A stretch of DNA of 64,000 nucleotides, from the NCBI RefSeq assembly GCF_004570385.1, contig NZ_SPQL01000015.1, forward strand, positions 41,331-105,330, written 5' to 3'. Below, in pieces: positions 55,928 to 64,000 of this stretch (position 1 is its first letter; every line of letters begins with the position of its first letter). The stretch is from Blastococcus sp. CT_GayMR19. Its GTDB lineage: Bacteria > Actinomycetota > Actinomycetes > Mycobacteriales > Geodermatophilaceae. The position numbers and the translations under genes are program-made. The notes beneath the pieces were generated by a model that saw only the letters and a list, made by a program, of their open reading frames with translations, made no database searches and was not told the DNA's origin.

Positions 55928-56460
55928 TCGTCGACGTCCGACGGAGGCGAGGGCACGCCGGCGACGTCCCCCGCGCCGAGCCGCACCCGGCGGAGGACGT
56001 CGAACAGCGAGGTCAGCTCGTCGGCCGGCACGTCGGCCAGCCCGAAGTCCATGCCGGTCAGCGCCGTCGTCGCCTTGTCGACCACCGCGCGGCCGGCGTC
56101 GGTGATGGCCGCCAGCACGCCGCGCCCGTCGGCCGGGTTCGGCCGGCGCTGCACGAAACCGGCGGCCACGAGCCGGTCGATCGCGTTCGTGACGCTGGTC
56201 GGGTGCACCATCAGCCGGCTGCCGATGACCTTCAGCGGGAGCTCGCCGGTGCGGCTGAACGTGAGCAGGACGAGCACCTCGTAGCGGGCGAAGGTGAGGT
56301 CGTGCGGCCGGAGCGCCTCGTCGAAGCGGGCGAGCAGGATCTGCTGCACCCGGAAGACCGACGTCGCCGCGCGCATCGCCGCCGCGGGGCCGAAGTGCTG
56401 CTCCCAGGACTGCCCTGCGCGCTCGATCGGGTCGAAGGGCAGCCCCAGCGGACGGACCAT
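55921..56460 (-). CDS. MarR-family transcriptional regulator
   Basis: This 179-residue winged-helix regulator has the recognition region VIGSRLMVHPTSVTNAIDRL (near 80-100) and the wing FVQRRPNPADGRG. Many MarR proteins respond to CoA thioesters or aromatic acids. It lies 23 nt upstream of icmA on the same strand, with a palindrome between them. The ATG has TAGCGT 7 nt upstream (leaderless). An acyl-CoA ligand is an inference from position. Confidence 0.92.
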   Translation of the reverse strand: MVRPLGLPFDPIERAGQSWEQHFGPAAAMRAATSVFRVQQILLARFDEALRPHDLTFARYEVLVLLTFSRTGELPLKVIGSRLMVHPTSVTNAIDRLVAAGFVQRRPNPADGRGVLAAITDAGRAVVDKATTALTGMDFGLADVPADELTSLFDVLRRVRLGAGDVAGVPSPPSDVDER

Positions 56461-56489
56461 GGCGACGACGCTACCGGCCCCTCCTCCCC

Positions 56490-56547
56490 CGAGATCCAGA
56501 TGCGACCGGTATCACCCGGCCGGGACACCGGCTCCATCCGGATCTCG
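56490..56547. repeat. 58-bp palindromic element, copy A
   Basis: CGAGATCC opens and GGATCTCG closes the element, with inner arms ACCGGT and ACCGG. Copy B at 56809 has the same length, ends and similar inner sequence. The unit could fold as a two-part hairpin, as REP-like elements do. Confidence 0.6.
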
Positions 56548-56808
56548 GCGGGCACCTCGTCCCCACCGCCCACCAGGCCGCCCGACCTCGTGGGCCGGGT
56601 GTTCCGGGGCTCGGCCGCGGACGCCAACGCCTGCGCAACGCTCCCGATGACGCATGAACTGCGAACCCTCTCCGTCACGGAGGTGCTGTTCCCGGGCGCG
56701 GTCGCCTGCGGCCGGAGTGCCGCCGTCCTCTGGGGTGTGGATCTCGCCGGGCCGGACGACCCCGTCGAGTGCGTCTCCTCGCCCGCCTCGCCGAGGCGCT
56801 CTACCCAC

Positions 56809-56866
56809 CGAGATCCGCGTGAGGCCGGCATCCACCCACCCCTACGCCGGCCTGGTCCGGATCTCG
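56809..56866. repeat. 58-bp palindromic element, copy B
   Basis: The ends are CGAGATCC and GGATCTCG with inner arms AGGCCGGC and GCCGGCCT. The spacing of ends is exactly that of copy A. Confidence 0.6.
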
Positions 56867-56885
56867 ACGTGCCGACAGACACGGG

Positions 56886-59165
56886 TCAGTGGCAGGGGCG
56901 GGCGAGGTCCAGGACGCCGAAGGTGACCTCGTCGGCGGGGACGGCTGGGGAGAACAGGAATCCCTGGGCCAGCTCGCAGCCGAACGCCGCCAGCCGGTCC
57001 CGGACCGGCGCGGTCTCGACCCCCTCGGCCACGACCGCCATCCCCAGCGAGTGCGCCAGATTCACCGTGGACTCGACGATCGCCTCGGCGCGGTGGTCGG
57101 CGTCCATGTGGGTCACGAAGGACCGGTCCAGCTTCAGTCCGCGGATGTCGCGCAGGTCCCGCAGGTAACCCAGGGACGAGTAGCCGGTGCCGTAGTCGTC
57201 GATCACGAGAGAGACCCCGGCGTCGAGCAGCGCCCGGACGGCGGTGCGGGCCCGGGGCGGATCGGCCATGAAGAGGTCCTCGGTCAGCTCGAGCTCCAGC
57301 GCGTGCCCCGGCAACCCCGCGTCCGCCAGCAGGCCGATCACCTGGCCCGGGAACTGCGGGTCCAGGAGGTTGGTCACCGAGAGGTTCACCGCCACCGTCA
57401 CCGCCGTCCCCTGGGCATGCCACCGGGTGCCCTGCTGGACCGCCTGCTCCAGGACCGCGCGGGTGAACATGGGCATGAGCCCGCCGCTCTCGGCCTGGGG
57501 CAGGAAGGCGCCGGGCAGGAGGAGGCCCGCCTCCGGGTGCTGCCATCGGACCAGCGCCTCGACGCCCACCACGGCCCCGGTCCGGAGGGAGACCTGCGGC
57601 TGGTAGTGCAGGACGAGCTCGCCGGCCCGGATCGCGCGGCGCAGCCGCTCGGTGGTCTCCTGCCGGCGTCCGGAGGCGTGCATGGCCTGCCGGTACCGCG
57701 CCTGCCCGGTCCGGCTCGTCTTCGCCTCGTACATGGCCAGGTCCGCGTGCTGGAGCAGCTCGACCGGTTCCTGGCCGTCCTCCGGTGCCACGGCGATGCC
57801 CACGCTGGCGGAGATCGTCTGCGCCCGCGGCCCGAGCTTGAAGGGCCGGCGGAAGCCGCCCCGCAGACGGTCGGCGACCTGGGCCGCCCGGGAGGCGTCG
57901 GCACCCGGCAGCAGGACGGCGAACTCGTCGCCCCCGATCCGCGCCACGACGTCGTCGCTCCGGACCGCCTGCCGCAGGCGCGGGGCCACGAGACGCAGGA
58001 GCTCGTCGCCGTAGTGGTGGCCGAGGGTGTCGTTGACGTCCTTGAAGTCGTCGAGGTCCACGACGAGGACCGCGAGGCCCCGGTCACCGGTGCGCGCGTC
58101 GGCCGCCCGCGCGAGCGCCTCGTTGAAGGCCCGCCGGTTCGCCAGGCCGGTGAGCTCGTCGGTCCTCGCCTCGCGCCGGTGCTCGGCCAGGGCACGGACG
58201 GTGCGGAAGGACAGACCGGTCCGCGCGAGCGCCACCGCCACTCCCGCGCCCGCGAGCCCGATGCCCAGCCCGGGGACGGCCACCTGGGTGCCGAAGATCA
58301 GCAGCCCCAGGCAGACCAGGGCGAACACGCCGGGCAGCACCACGTTGGGCAGCGGGTCCCGGCGGGGCTCACGGGCGCTGCCGGGCAGCCAGCCGGCGAC
58401 CGCGACCAGGGCCATCAGGGCGAGGGACGCCGACGAGAGGAGCGTCCCGGGGCGGAAGGTGCCCGTCGCCGACTGGTAGACGAAGACGCAGTCGACGACC
58501 GCGAACCCGACGATTCCCACGCCCAGGGCCAGCACCGCCGGCGGCCCGCGCCACTCGAGGATCATCAGCAGCCCGATGACCACGACCAGCAGCGCCAGGT
58601 CCAGGACGGGATAGGCCAGGTTGACCACGACGGCGGCCACCGGCGTCCCCGGTCCGGTGAGCGACAGCACGGCGCCGTAGAGCAGCGCGACGACGAGGGC
58701 CGCGGCCGCCAGCGCCCCCACCGCGCCGTCGAGCAGCAGGGTCAGGGACAGCCGGCGCGTCCGGGTGCGCCGCCGGGCCAGGCCGACCAGCCCGACGAGC
58801 ATGAGCAGGTACATCGCCAGCCACGCGCCGTCGGCCACGGAGGGGTAGGGCGGCGACTCCTGCCACCGGACGATCGCGAGGAAGAACACGAAGCCGAGCG
58901 CGCGGGCCACGACGGCCGCGGCGAGCCACGCCCAGATGGCGCGGTACACCGGCGACCCGAGCGGCCGCAGGACCGCGAGCGCGGCCGCCGTGACGTAGCC
59001 CGCGCCCTGCAGCCACCCGTCGAGCAGCGGATCGAACCCGCCGGAGGAGCGCACGCCGGGAACGGTGGAGGCGGTGAAGGCGACCACCTCGAGGACCAGC
59101 AGGGCCAGGAGGACGCGCGCGGGGAGCGAGGACCGGAGGCCCGGGGCACTCCGCTCGGGCTCCAC
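56886..59165 (-). CDS. Membrane GGDEF-EAL bifunctional c-di-GMP enzyme
   Basis: This 759-residue protein has about eight to nine transmembrane helices (residues 15-310), then GGDEF (about 325-485) and EAL (about 500-750). All key motifs are kept: GGDEF at 411-415, an RxxD inhibitory site (RSDD) five residues before it, EAL at 536-538, AVNLS, and DDYGTGYSS. It can therefore be expected to both make and degrade c-di-GMP, with the direction set by the membrane sensor. The contrast with the degenerate protein at 6166-8811 is notable. The GTG start follows GAGTGAGG. Confidence 0.93.
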   Translation of the reverse strand: MEPERSAPGLRSSLPARVLLALLVLEVVAFTASTVPGVRSSGGFDPLLDGWLQGAGYVTAAALAVLRPLGSPVYRAIWAWLAAAVVARALGFVFFLAIVRWQESPPYPSVADGAWLAMYLLMLVGLVGLARRRTRTRRLSLTLLLDGAVGALAAAALVVALLYGAVLSLTGPGTPVAAVVVNLAYPVLDLALLVVVIGLLMILEWRGPPAVLALGVGIVGFAVVDCVFVYQSATGTFRPGTLLSSASLALMALVAVAGWLPGSAREPRRDPLPNVVLPGVFALVCLGLLIFGTQVAVPGLGIGLAGAGVAVALARTGLSFRTVRALAEHRREARTDELTGLANRRAFNEALARAADARTGDRGLAVLVVDLDDFKDVNDTLGHHYGDELLRLVAPRLRQAVRSDDVVARIGGDEFAVLLPGADASRAAQVADRLRGGFRRPFKLGPRAQTISASVGIAVAPEDGQEPVELLQHADLAMYEAKTSRTGQARYRQAMHASGRRQETTERLRRAIRAGELVLHYQPQVSLRTGAVVGVEALVRWQHPEAGLLLPGAFLPQAESGGLMPMFTRAVLEQAVQQGTRWHAQGTAVTVAVNLSVTNLLDPQFPGQVIGLLADAGLPGHALELELTEDLFMADPPRARTAVRALLDAGVSLVIDDYGTGYSSLGYLRDLRDIRGLKLDRSFVTHMDADHRAEAIVESTVNLAHSLGMAVVAEGVETAPVRDRLAAFGCELAQGFLFSPAVPADEVTFGVLDLARPCH

Positions 59166-59184
59166 GCCTCACTCTGACACGGGA

Positions 59185-60681
59185 TTACGGACGAAACGAG
59201 ACCGCCGCGCTCCGACCCCGCGCGGAACGCAATCGGGGCGTGTGCCGGATGCCGAACACCTCGCGCAGGGCCACCCGAGCGGCGTTGTCCCCGCACTGTC
59301 CGTGCACGGCGGGACCCGGGGGCGTGGCGGCGGACGCGAGGTAGGTGCCGCGGATCGGCGTCTTGTACGTGTTCCACCGGGGCACGGGCCGCGCGAGCAT
59401 CTGGGTGAACGAGGCCTCGCCGTTGGAGATGTCGCCACCGACGTGGTTGGGGTTCCACTGCTCCATCTGGACGGCGTTCTTCGTCACCCGCTCGACCACG
59501 GTGTCGCGGAACCCCGGCGCGAACCGCTCGACCTGGTTCTCGATCGCCTCGGTCATGTCGACGTCCGAGCCGTGCGGCACGTGCACGTAGGCCCAGAAGA
59601 TGTGCCCGCCGTCGGGGGCCCTCGACGGATCGGGCACCGTGGGCTGGACCGCGAGCACGTAGGGCTTGTCGGTGAGCCGGCCGGCCGCGGGCGCCGCCTC
59701 TCCGGCGAGGGTCTCCTCCAGCGTCCCGGCGAGGTGGATGGTCCCCGAGCGCCGGACGTCGGAATTGGTCCACGGCACCGGGTCCGACAGCACCCAGTCC
59801 ACCTTGAAGACGCCCGGCCCGTGCTTGTACCGGGCCACCCAGCGGCGGTAGCCCTCGTGCACCCGGTCGCCGGCCATCGACACGAAGGCCCGCGGCGTGG
59901 TGTCGAGCAGGACGGCCGGGACGCCGTCGAACTCGCGCAGGTCGGTGACCTCGTGCCCGGTCACGACCTCGCCGCCCTGCTCCTCGAGCGCGGTCACCAT
60001 GGCGTCGGCGAGCTTCTGCGACCCACCCTCGATCAGCGGCCAGCCCACGTGGTGGGCCAGCATGCCCAGCATCATCCCGAGACTCGCGGTGAGCGGCCGG
60101 GCGAGGTCGAGCATCCCGTGGGCGGCCGCCCCGGCGAGCAGCGCCTGCCCCTCCTCCGTGTCGAAGTAACGGTGGGCCAGCCAGCGCACGTTGGGCAGTC
60201 CGGTGAGCGCGAACTTCAGCACCTCGGGCACGCTGCGCGTCGGCGGACGGCGCAGCTGGCTGGTCAGGAAGAAGTCGACGACGTCGGTGCCGTGCTCGAC
60301 CAGCGGCCCGAACAGCTGCCGGTAGGCCGCCCCGTCGGACCCCAGCCCGTCGGCGGTCTCCTCGAGGGACTGCCGGGACACCGCGGCGCGGCCGCCGTCG
60401 AGGGGGTGGGCGAAGCAGACCTCCGGCTGCACGAGCCGGACCCCGCGGCTGGGCAGGTCGAACTCGCGGAAGAACGGCGCGGCCGCGGCCATCGGCTGCA
60501 CGGTGGAGCAGACGTCGTGGGCGTAGCCGGGCCGGGTCAGCTCCTCGGTCCGCATCCCGCCGCCGGGACGCTCGGCCCGCTCGACCACCTGGACCCGCAG
60601 ACCCGCCGCGGACAGACGCAGGGCGGCGGCCAGCCCGTTCGGTCCCGATCCGACGACGACGGCGTCCGCCTTGCCGTTCAC
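59185..60681 (-). CDS. FAD-dependent oxidoreductase (phytoene-desaturase-like)
   Basis: This 498-residue flavoprotein starts with the FAD motif VVVGSGPNGLAAA and a second ERPGGGMRTEEL segment (near 40). It ends with a family-typical SAATPPGPAVHGQCGDNAA motif that contacts FAD. It belongs to the CrtI/NAD(P)-FAD amine-oxidase superfamily. No carotenoid synthase is nearby, so the substrate is unknown. It lies 54 nt after meaB on the same strand, and the GTG has no clear ribosome site. Confidence 0.88.
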   Translation of the reverse strand: MNGKADAVVVGSGPNGLAAALRLSAAGLRVQVVERAERPGGGMRTEELTRPGYAHDVCSTVQPMAAAAPFFREFDLPSRGVRLVQPEVCFAHPLDGGRAAVSRQSLEETADGLGSDGAAYRQLFGPLVEHGTDVVDFFLTSQLRRPPTRSVPEVLKFALTGLPNVRWLAHRYFDTEEGQALLAGAAAHGMLDLARPLTASLGMMLGMLAHHVGWPLIEGGSQKLADAMVTALEEQGGEVVTGHEVTDLREFDGVPAVLLDTTPRAFVSMAGDRVHEGYRRWVARYKHGPGVFKVDWVLSDPVPWTNSDVRRSGTIHLAGTLEETLAGEAAPAAGRLTDKPYVLAVQPTVPDPSRAPDGGHIFWAYVHVPHGSDVDMTEAIENQVERFAPGFRDTVVERVTKNAVQMEQWNPNHVGGDISNGEASFTQMLARPVPRWNTYKTPIRGTYLASAATPPGPAVHGQCGDNAARVALREVFGIRHTPRLRSARGRSAAVSFRP

Positions 60682-60735
60682 TGCCGTAGCCCGTTCACCC
60701 GCCCATCCTCGCGGTGCGCGGCGCGGGCTGCCCGT

Positions 60736-61764
60736 TCAGAGCTGGTCGAGCAGCTCGTCCGCGGCCCGGTAGGGGTCGGACTCCCCCGCCACGACCCGGT
60801 CGGCCAGCGACCCCAGGGCGGCCGAGCCGTGCACGTCGCCCATCCGGCCGCGCAGGCTGGCCAGGGCGATGGCCTCGATCTCGCGCGCCGCCCGCTCGCT
60901 GCGCCGGCGGTGCCCCTCGCCCGAGGACTCGAGCCAGGCCCGGTGCTCCTCGATCTTCGCCAGCACGTCGTCCATGCCGTTGTCGATGTCGCGGGAGGCG
61001 ACCGTCTTGCAGATCGGCGGCCGCCAGTGACCGGCCTCCGAGTGCCGCCCGCCGAGGGAGAGCATGTAGCGGAGGTCCCGCACGGTCTGGTCGGCGCCGT
61101 CGCGGTCGGCCTTGTTGACCACGAATACGTCGGCGACCTCGAGGATGCCGGCCTTGGCGGCCTGGATGCCGTCGCCCATGCCCGGCGCGACCAGCACCAG
61201 GGTGGTGTCGGCGAGCGAGGCGATCTCGAGCTCGGACTGACCGACGCCGACGGTCTCGATGAGCACGACGTCGCACCCGGCGGCGTCGAGGACGCGCAGC
61301 GCCTGCGGCGTGGACCAGGCCAGCCCGCCGAGGTGCCCACGGGAGGCCATCGACCGGATGTAGACGCCGGGATCGCCGGCGTGGTCCTGCATCCGCACGC
61401 GGTCGCCGAGCAGCGCGCCGCCCGAGAACGGCGAGGAGGGGTCGACGGCCAGCACGCCGACCCGCTTGCCGTCCTTGCGCAGGGCGCGCACCAGCGCCGC
61501 CGTCGTCGTGGACTTGCCGACGCCGGGCGAGCCGGTCAGCCCGAGCACCTGGGCGTGCCCGGTGTGTGGCGCGAGCGACGCCGCGACCTCGCGCAGCGCC
61601 GGGCTCGCGTCCTCGACCAGCGAGATCAGCCGGGCCACGGAGCGCGCCTCACCCTCGCGGGCGCGCTCGACCAGCGTCGGGACGTCGGCGGCACGGCGGC
61701 CGCGCCGCCCGCCGGGAGCGCCGTCGGCGGTCCGGACGGCGGTCCCGCCAGAGACGTCCGTCAA
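60736..61764 (-). CDS. meaB: Methylmalonyl-CoA mutase-associated GTPase MeaB
   Basis: MeaB gates loading and repair of B12 on acyl-CoA mutases. The 342-residue protein has P-loop [29 protein letters not shown] (in part), [12 protein letters not shown] and VNKAD motifs. Start: the only codon that keeps the conserved N-terminus ([13 protein letters not shown]) is TTG at 61762-61764, which overlaps the thiolase TGA by 4 nt (TTGA). A GTG at SVARLIS would delete part of the domain. It may serve IcmA (54-56 kb) or mutases beyond the window. Confidence 0.93.
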   Translation of the reverse strand: MTDVSGGTAVRTADGAPGGRRGRRAADVPTLVERAREGEARSVARLISLVEDASPALREVAASLAPHTGHAQVLGLTGSPGVGKSTTTAALVRALRKDGKRVGVLAVDPSSPFSGGALLGDRVRMQDHAGDPGVYIRSMASRGHLGGLAWSTPQALRVLDAAGCDVVLIETVGVGQSELEIASLADTTLVLVAPGMGDGIQAAKAGILEVADVFVVNKADRDGADQTVRDLRYMLSLGGRHSEAGHWRPPICKTVASRDIDNGMDDVLAKIEEHRAWLESSGEGHRRRSERAAREIEAIALASLRGRMGDVHGSAALGSLADRVVAGESDPYRAADELLDQL

Positions 61765-62948
61765 CGAGCAGGCACGTGCAGGATCAGGGCGTCGCCCTGA
61801 CCACCGCCGCCGCACAGCGCCGCGGCAGCGACCCCGCCGCCGCGGCGGCCCAGCTCGAGGGCCGCGTGCAGCACGATGCGGGCCCCGCTCATGCCGATCG
61901 GGTGGCCCAGCGCGATGGCGCCGCCGTTGACGTTGACCTTCTCCGGGTCGATGCCCAGCTCCCGCGTCGAGACGATGCCCACCGCGGCGAAGGCCTCGTT
62001 GAGCTCGACCAGGTCGAGGTCCTTGGGGTCGATGCCCTCGCGCTCGCAGGCCTTCGCGATGGCCCGCGACGGCTGGGTCTGCAGCGTGGCGTCCGGCCCG
62101 GCGACGACGCCGTGCGCACCGATCTCGGCCAGCGGGGTGAGCCCCAGCTCGGCGGCCTTCGCCGCGCTCATGACGACGACCGCGCACGCGCCGTCGGAGA
62201 TCTGCGAGGCGGTCCCGGCGGTGATCGTGCCGTCCTTGGCGAACGCGGGCTTGAGCTTGGAGAGGCTGTCGGCCGTCGTGTCGGCGCGGATGCCCTCGTC
62301 GTCCCGGAACTCGATGGGGTCGCCCTTGCGCTGCGGGACGAGGACCGGGGTGATCTCGTCGTCGAACAGGCCGTTCTTCGCGGCGGCCGCAGCCCGCTGG
62401 TGGCTGGCGGCGGCGAACGCGTCCTGCTCCTCACGGGTCAGGTCGTAGCGGCTGTTCGACTGCTCCGTGAGCACGCCCATCGCCACCTGGTCGAAGGTGT
62501 CGGAGAGGCCGTCGTGCGCCATCGCGTCGATCAGCTTCGTGTCGCCGTACTTCGTGCCGGTGCGCGAGTTGGCCAGGATGTGGGGCGCCTGGGTCATGGA
62601 CTCCATGCCGCCGGCGACGACGACGTCGAACTCGCCGGCGCGGATGAGCTGGTCGGCCAGCGCGATCGCGTTGATCCCGGAGAGGCAGACCTTGTTCAGC
62701 GTGACCGACGGGACCGACATCGGGATGCCCGCGGCGACCGCCGCGGGACGGGCCGGGTTCTGACCGGCACCGGCCTGGAGAACCTGACCCATGATCACGT
62801 AGTCGACCTGGTCGCCGGAGATCCCGGCCCGCTCCAGGGCTGCCTTGATCGCGACGCCGCCGAGATCGGCCGCGGAGAAGTCCTTGAGGGAGCCGAGGAG
62901 ACGGCCCATCGGGGTACGGGCGCCGCTGACGATGACCGAGCGGGACAT
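61761..62948 (-). CDS. Acetyl-CoA acetyltransferase (thiolase)
   Basis: This 395-residue thiolase condenses or cleaves acetoacetyl-CoA. The catalytic cysteine is in [11 protein letters not shown] (near 88), His in [10 protein letters not shown] (near 350) and the second Cys in [11 protein letters not shown] (near 380). GGAGG precedes the ATG. Its position near ccr, epimerase and meaB suits the ethylmalonyl-CoA or butyrate route. A TATCCT -10 lies about 90 nt upstream, within the 208-nt gap to mce. Confidence 0.95.
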   Translation of the reverse strand: MSRSVIVSGARTPMGRLLGSLKDFSAADLGGVAIKAALERAGISGDQVDYVIMGQVLQAGAGQNPARPAAVAAGIPMSVPSVTLNKVCLSGINAIALADQLIRAGEFDVVVAGGMESMTQAPHILANSRTGTKYGDTKLIDAMAHDGLSDTFDQVAMGVLTEQSNSRYDLTREEQDAFAAASHQRAAAAAKNGLFDDEITPVLVPQRKGDPIEFRDDEGIRADTTADSLSKLKPAFAKDGTITAGTASQISDGACAVVVMSAAKAAELGLTPLAEIGAHGVVAGPDATLQTQPSRAIAKACEREGIDPKDLDLVELNEAFAAVGIVSTRELGIDPEKVNVNGGAIALGHPIGMSGARIVLHAALELGRRGGGVAAAALCGGGGQGDALILHVPAR

Positions 62949-63156
62949 GCTGCCTCCAGTGCCGGGCCGCCCGCTGGGGCGGCCGCGAGTGTCGGGCTCG
63001 CCGCGCGCAACGAAGAGGCGCGGCGTCGGGCCTTCTCCCAAGGATAGGTCGCCGGTCGGCCGACTGGCACCGAGGAGTGAGCGTCGTCACGCCGACCAGG
63101 TGGGTGTGTGTGCTGCCGACATTCCGCAGCCGCACGAGCGCGAGGAAGATGCCCGC

Positions 63157-63630
63157 GTGACGACCTCCGGAACCCCCGAATCCGCGCCCGCGGGCCTGCC
63201 CGCCGAGCTGTTCACCACGATCGACCACGTCGGCATCGCCGTTCCCGACCTGGACGAGGCGATCGCCTTCTACGCGCAGGCCTTCGGCGTGCACTCGGTG
63301 CACGAGGAGACCAACGAGGAGCAGGGCGTCCGCGAGGCGATGCTCGCCGTCGGCGACGGGCAGACCCGGATCCAGCTGCTGGCGCCGCTGACCCCCGAAT
63401 CCACCATCGCCAAGTTCATCGGCCGGTCCGGCCCGGGGCTGCAGCAGCTGGCCTTCCGGGTGACCGACGTCGAGGCGGTGAGCGCGACGCTGCGCGAGCG
63501 CGGCCTCCGGCTGCTCTACGAGGCCCCCCGGCGCGGCACGTCGGGCAGCCGCGTCAACTTCGTGCACCCGAAGGACGCCGGGGGCGTCCTGGTCGAGCTG
63601 GTCGAGCCGGCGAGTGACCCGGGTCCCTGA
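63157..63630 (+). CDS. mce: Methylmalonyl-CoA epimerase
   Basis: This 157-residue VOC-fold enzyme epimerises methylmalonyl- (or ethylmalonyl-) CoA. Metal-ligand motifs are IDHVGIAV (His), RIQLLAPL (Gln/Glu region), and VLVELVEP (Glu). The GTG at 63157 has GAGGAAG about 8 nt upstream; about 20 residues precede the domain. It is divergent from thiolase and 112 nt upstream of ccr. Confidence 0.95.
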   Translation: MTTSGTPESAPAGLPAELFTTIDHVGIAVPDLDEAIAFYAQAFGVHSVHEETNEEQGVREAMLAVGDGQTRIQLLAPLTPESTIAKFIGRSGPGLQQLAFRVTDVEAVSATLRERGLRLLYEAPRRGTSGSRVNFVHPKDAGGVLVELVEPASDPGP

Positions 63631-63655
63631 TCGCCGAGCCTGGCTCGCCCATGCG

Positions 63656-63673
63656 GTTACTCATCGGTAACAT
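63656..63673 (+). promoter_or_regulatory. Operator overlapping the -10 box of ccr
   Basis: GTTACTCATCGGTAACATCC shares arms, spacing and the trailing ATCC with the etfBA site (28843-28860). The right arm forms TAACAT (63668-63673), the likely -10 box; ccr begins 69 nt further on. Confidence 0.7.
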
Positions 63674-63742
63674 CCGGCCCGCCGAACCACTCCCCCCGCC
63701 CACACCGCCCGCACCGCAGCCACCGACGACCCGGGAGTACGC

Positions 63743-64000
63743 GTGAACGAGATCAGGGACGCCATCCTCGCCGACTCACTCGACGCCCTGCAGGGGCTCG
63801 CGGTGCCGGAGTCCTACCGCGGCGTCGTGGTCCGCAAGGACGAGCAGGACATGTTCGAGGGCCTGCCCACCAAGGACAAGGACCCGAACAAGTCGCTGCA
63901 CATCCAGGACGTGCCGACCCCGGAGCTGGGCCCGGGTGAGGCGATCGTGGCGGTGATGGCCTCGTCGGTGAACTACAACACCGTCTGGACGTCGATCTTC
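63743..64000 (+). CDS. ccrA: Crotonyl-CoA carboxylase/reductase, N-terminal part (cut by window edge)
   Basis: The 86 visible residues (MNEIRDAILAD... MASSVNYNTVWTSIF) match the conserved start of Ccr, with MFEGLPTKDKDPNKSLH and GEAIVAVMASSVNYN near residues 38-80. Ccr reductively carboxylates crotonyl-CoA to ethylmalonyl-CoA, or reduces it to butyryl-CoA. GGGAG precedes the GTG. The gene continues past the window; an ethylmalonyl-CoA mutase often follows in this kind of locus. Confidence 0.93.
   Translation, partial: MNEIRDAILADSLDALQGLAVPESYRGVVVRKDEQDMFEGLPTKDKDPNKSLHIQDVPTPELGPGEAIVAVMASSVNYNTVWTSIF

Larger units (their letters stand above)
56461..56885. other. 425-nt gene-free region with palindromic repeats
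   Basis: The region holds the marR promoter (TAGCGT at 56468-56473 on the minus strand), two 58-bp elements bounded by CGAGATCC and GGATCTCG, and a fifth lone GGATCTCG at 56739-56746. No ORF in it looks like a gene. I see no riboswitch consensus. Confidence 0.6.

Noticed and set aside
56461..56885. A c-di-GMP riboswitch before the GGDEF/EAL gene
   Set aside because: The region is downstream of that gene (its start is at 59165), and no GEMM consensus was found.
62949..63041. 31-residue N-terminal extension of thiolase from a TTG at 63041
   Set aside because: The extension has no thiolase features, while the ATG at 62948 has GGAGG and begins the conserved [11 protein letters not shown].

Overview
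The window is 64 kb of a very GC-rich chromosome with dense gene packing, frequent GTG starts, short intergenic gaps and G/C-ending codons. The gene content (GlgE pathway, gatCAB operon, PF04228-type metallopeptidase lipoproteins, MetE-like single-domain methionine synthase, IcmA/MeaB/Ccr) points to an actinobacterium, most likely Geodermatophilaceae (Blastococcus, Geodermatophilus or Modestobacter group). The family placement is an inference from gene content and protein style. No rRNA, tRNA, IS element, prophage or CRISPR array was seen, so this looks like core chromosome.

Layout. 1-10.6 kb: amino-acid biosynthesis on the minus strand. This is the N-terminal part of serA, two small membrane proteins facing each other across a strong terminator, then ilvBHC behind a leader-peptide attenuator, a membrane GGDEF/EAL protein with ruined active sites, and ilvD. 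10.7-13.7 kb: an XRE/MmyB-type regulator, a 2-hydroxyacid dehydrogenase and a PQQ-type sugar dehydrogenase lipoprotein sharing a short divergent promoter. 13.8-17.3 kb: gatC-gatA-(58-aa membrane protein)-gatB with 4-nt overlaps throughout. 17.5-26.9 kb: ACT-domain protein, ligA, MetE-like protein, anchored 5'-nucleotidase-like protein, and MFS-iscS-mnmA (tRNA thiolation). 27-28.8 kb: etfBA. 28.9-34.1 kb: a complete ABC importer ending in a Cds1-like cysteine desulfhydrase. 34.2-35.9 kb: enoyl-CoA hydratase and a stand-alone ABC ATPase.

36-50 kb is a glycogen/alpha-glucan island: glgX, an FHA protein, glgP, then glgE-treS-mak-glgB. TreS, Mak, GlgE and GlgB together form the complete trehalose to maltose-1-phosphate to branched alpha-glucan route. 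GlgB carries a histone-H1-like Lys/Ala/Pro N-terminal tail. 50-54 kb holds two tandem paralogous zinc-peptidase lipoproteins and a YbbN-like thioredoxin. 54-64 kb is an acyl-CoA region: an IcmA-type mutase with a MarR regulator and a palindromic operator, an intact GGDEF/EAL protein, a phytoene-desaturase-like flavoprotein, meaB, thiolase, methylmalonyl-CoA epimerase and the start of crotonyl-CoA carboxylase/reductase.

Regulation seen in the sequence. About a dozen genes have a TANNNT-like -10 box placed 6-8 nt before the start codon, which is the signature of leaderless transcripts. A nearly identical palindrome overlaps the -10 of both etfBA and ccr, 35 kb apart, and suggests one acyl-CoA regulon. 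The ilv operon has a leaderless leader peptide with Leu-Val-Val codons, a hairpin and a U-tailed terminator.
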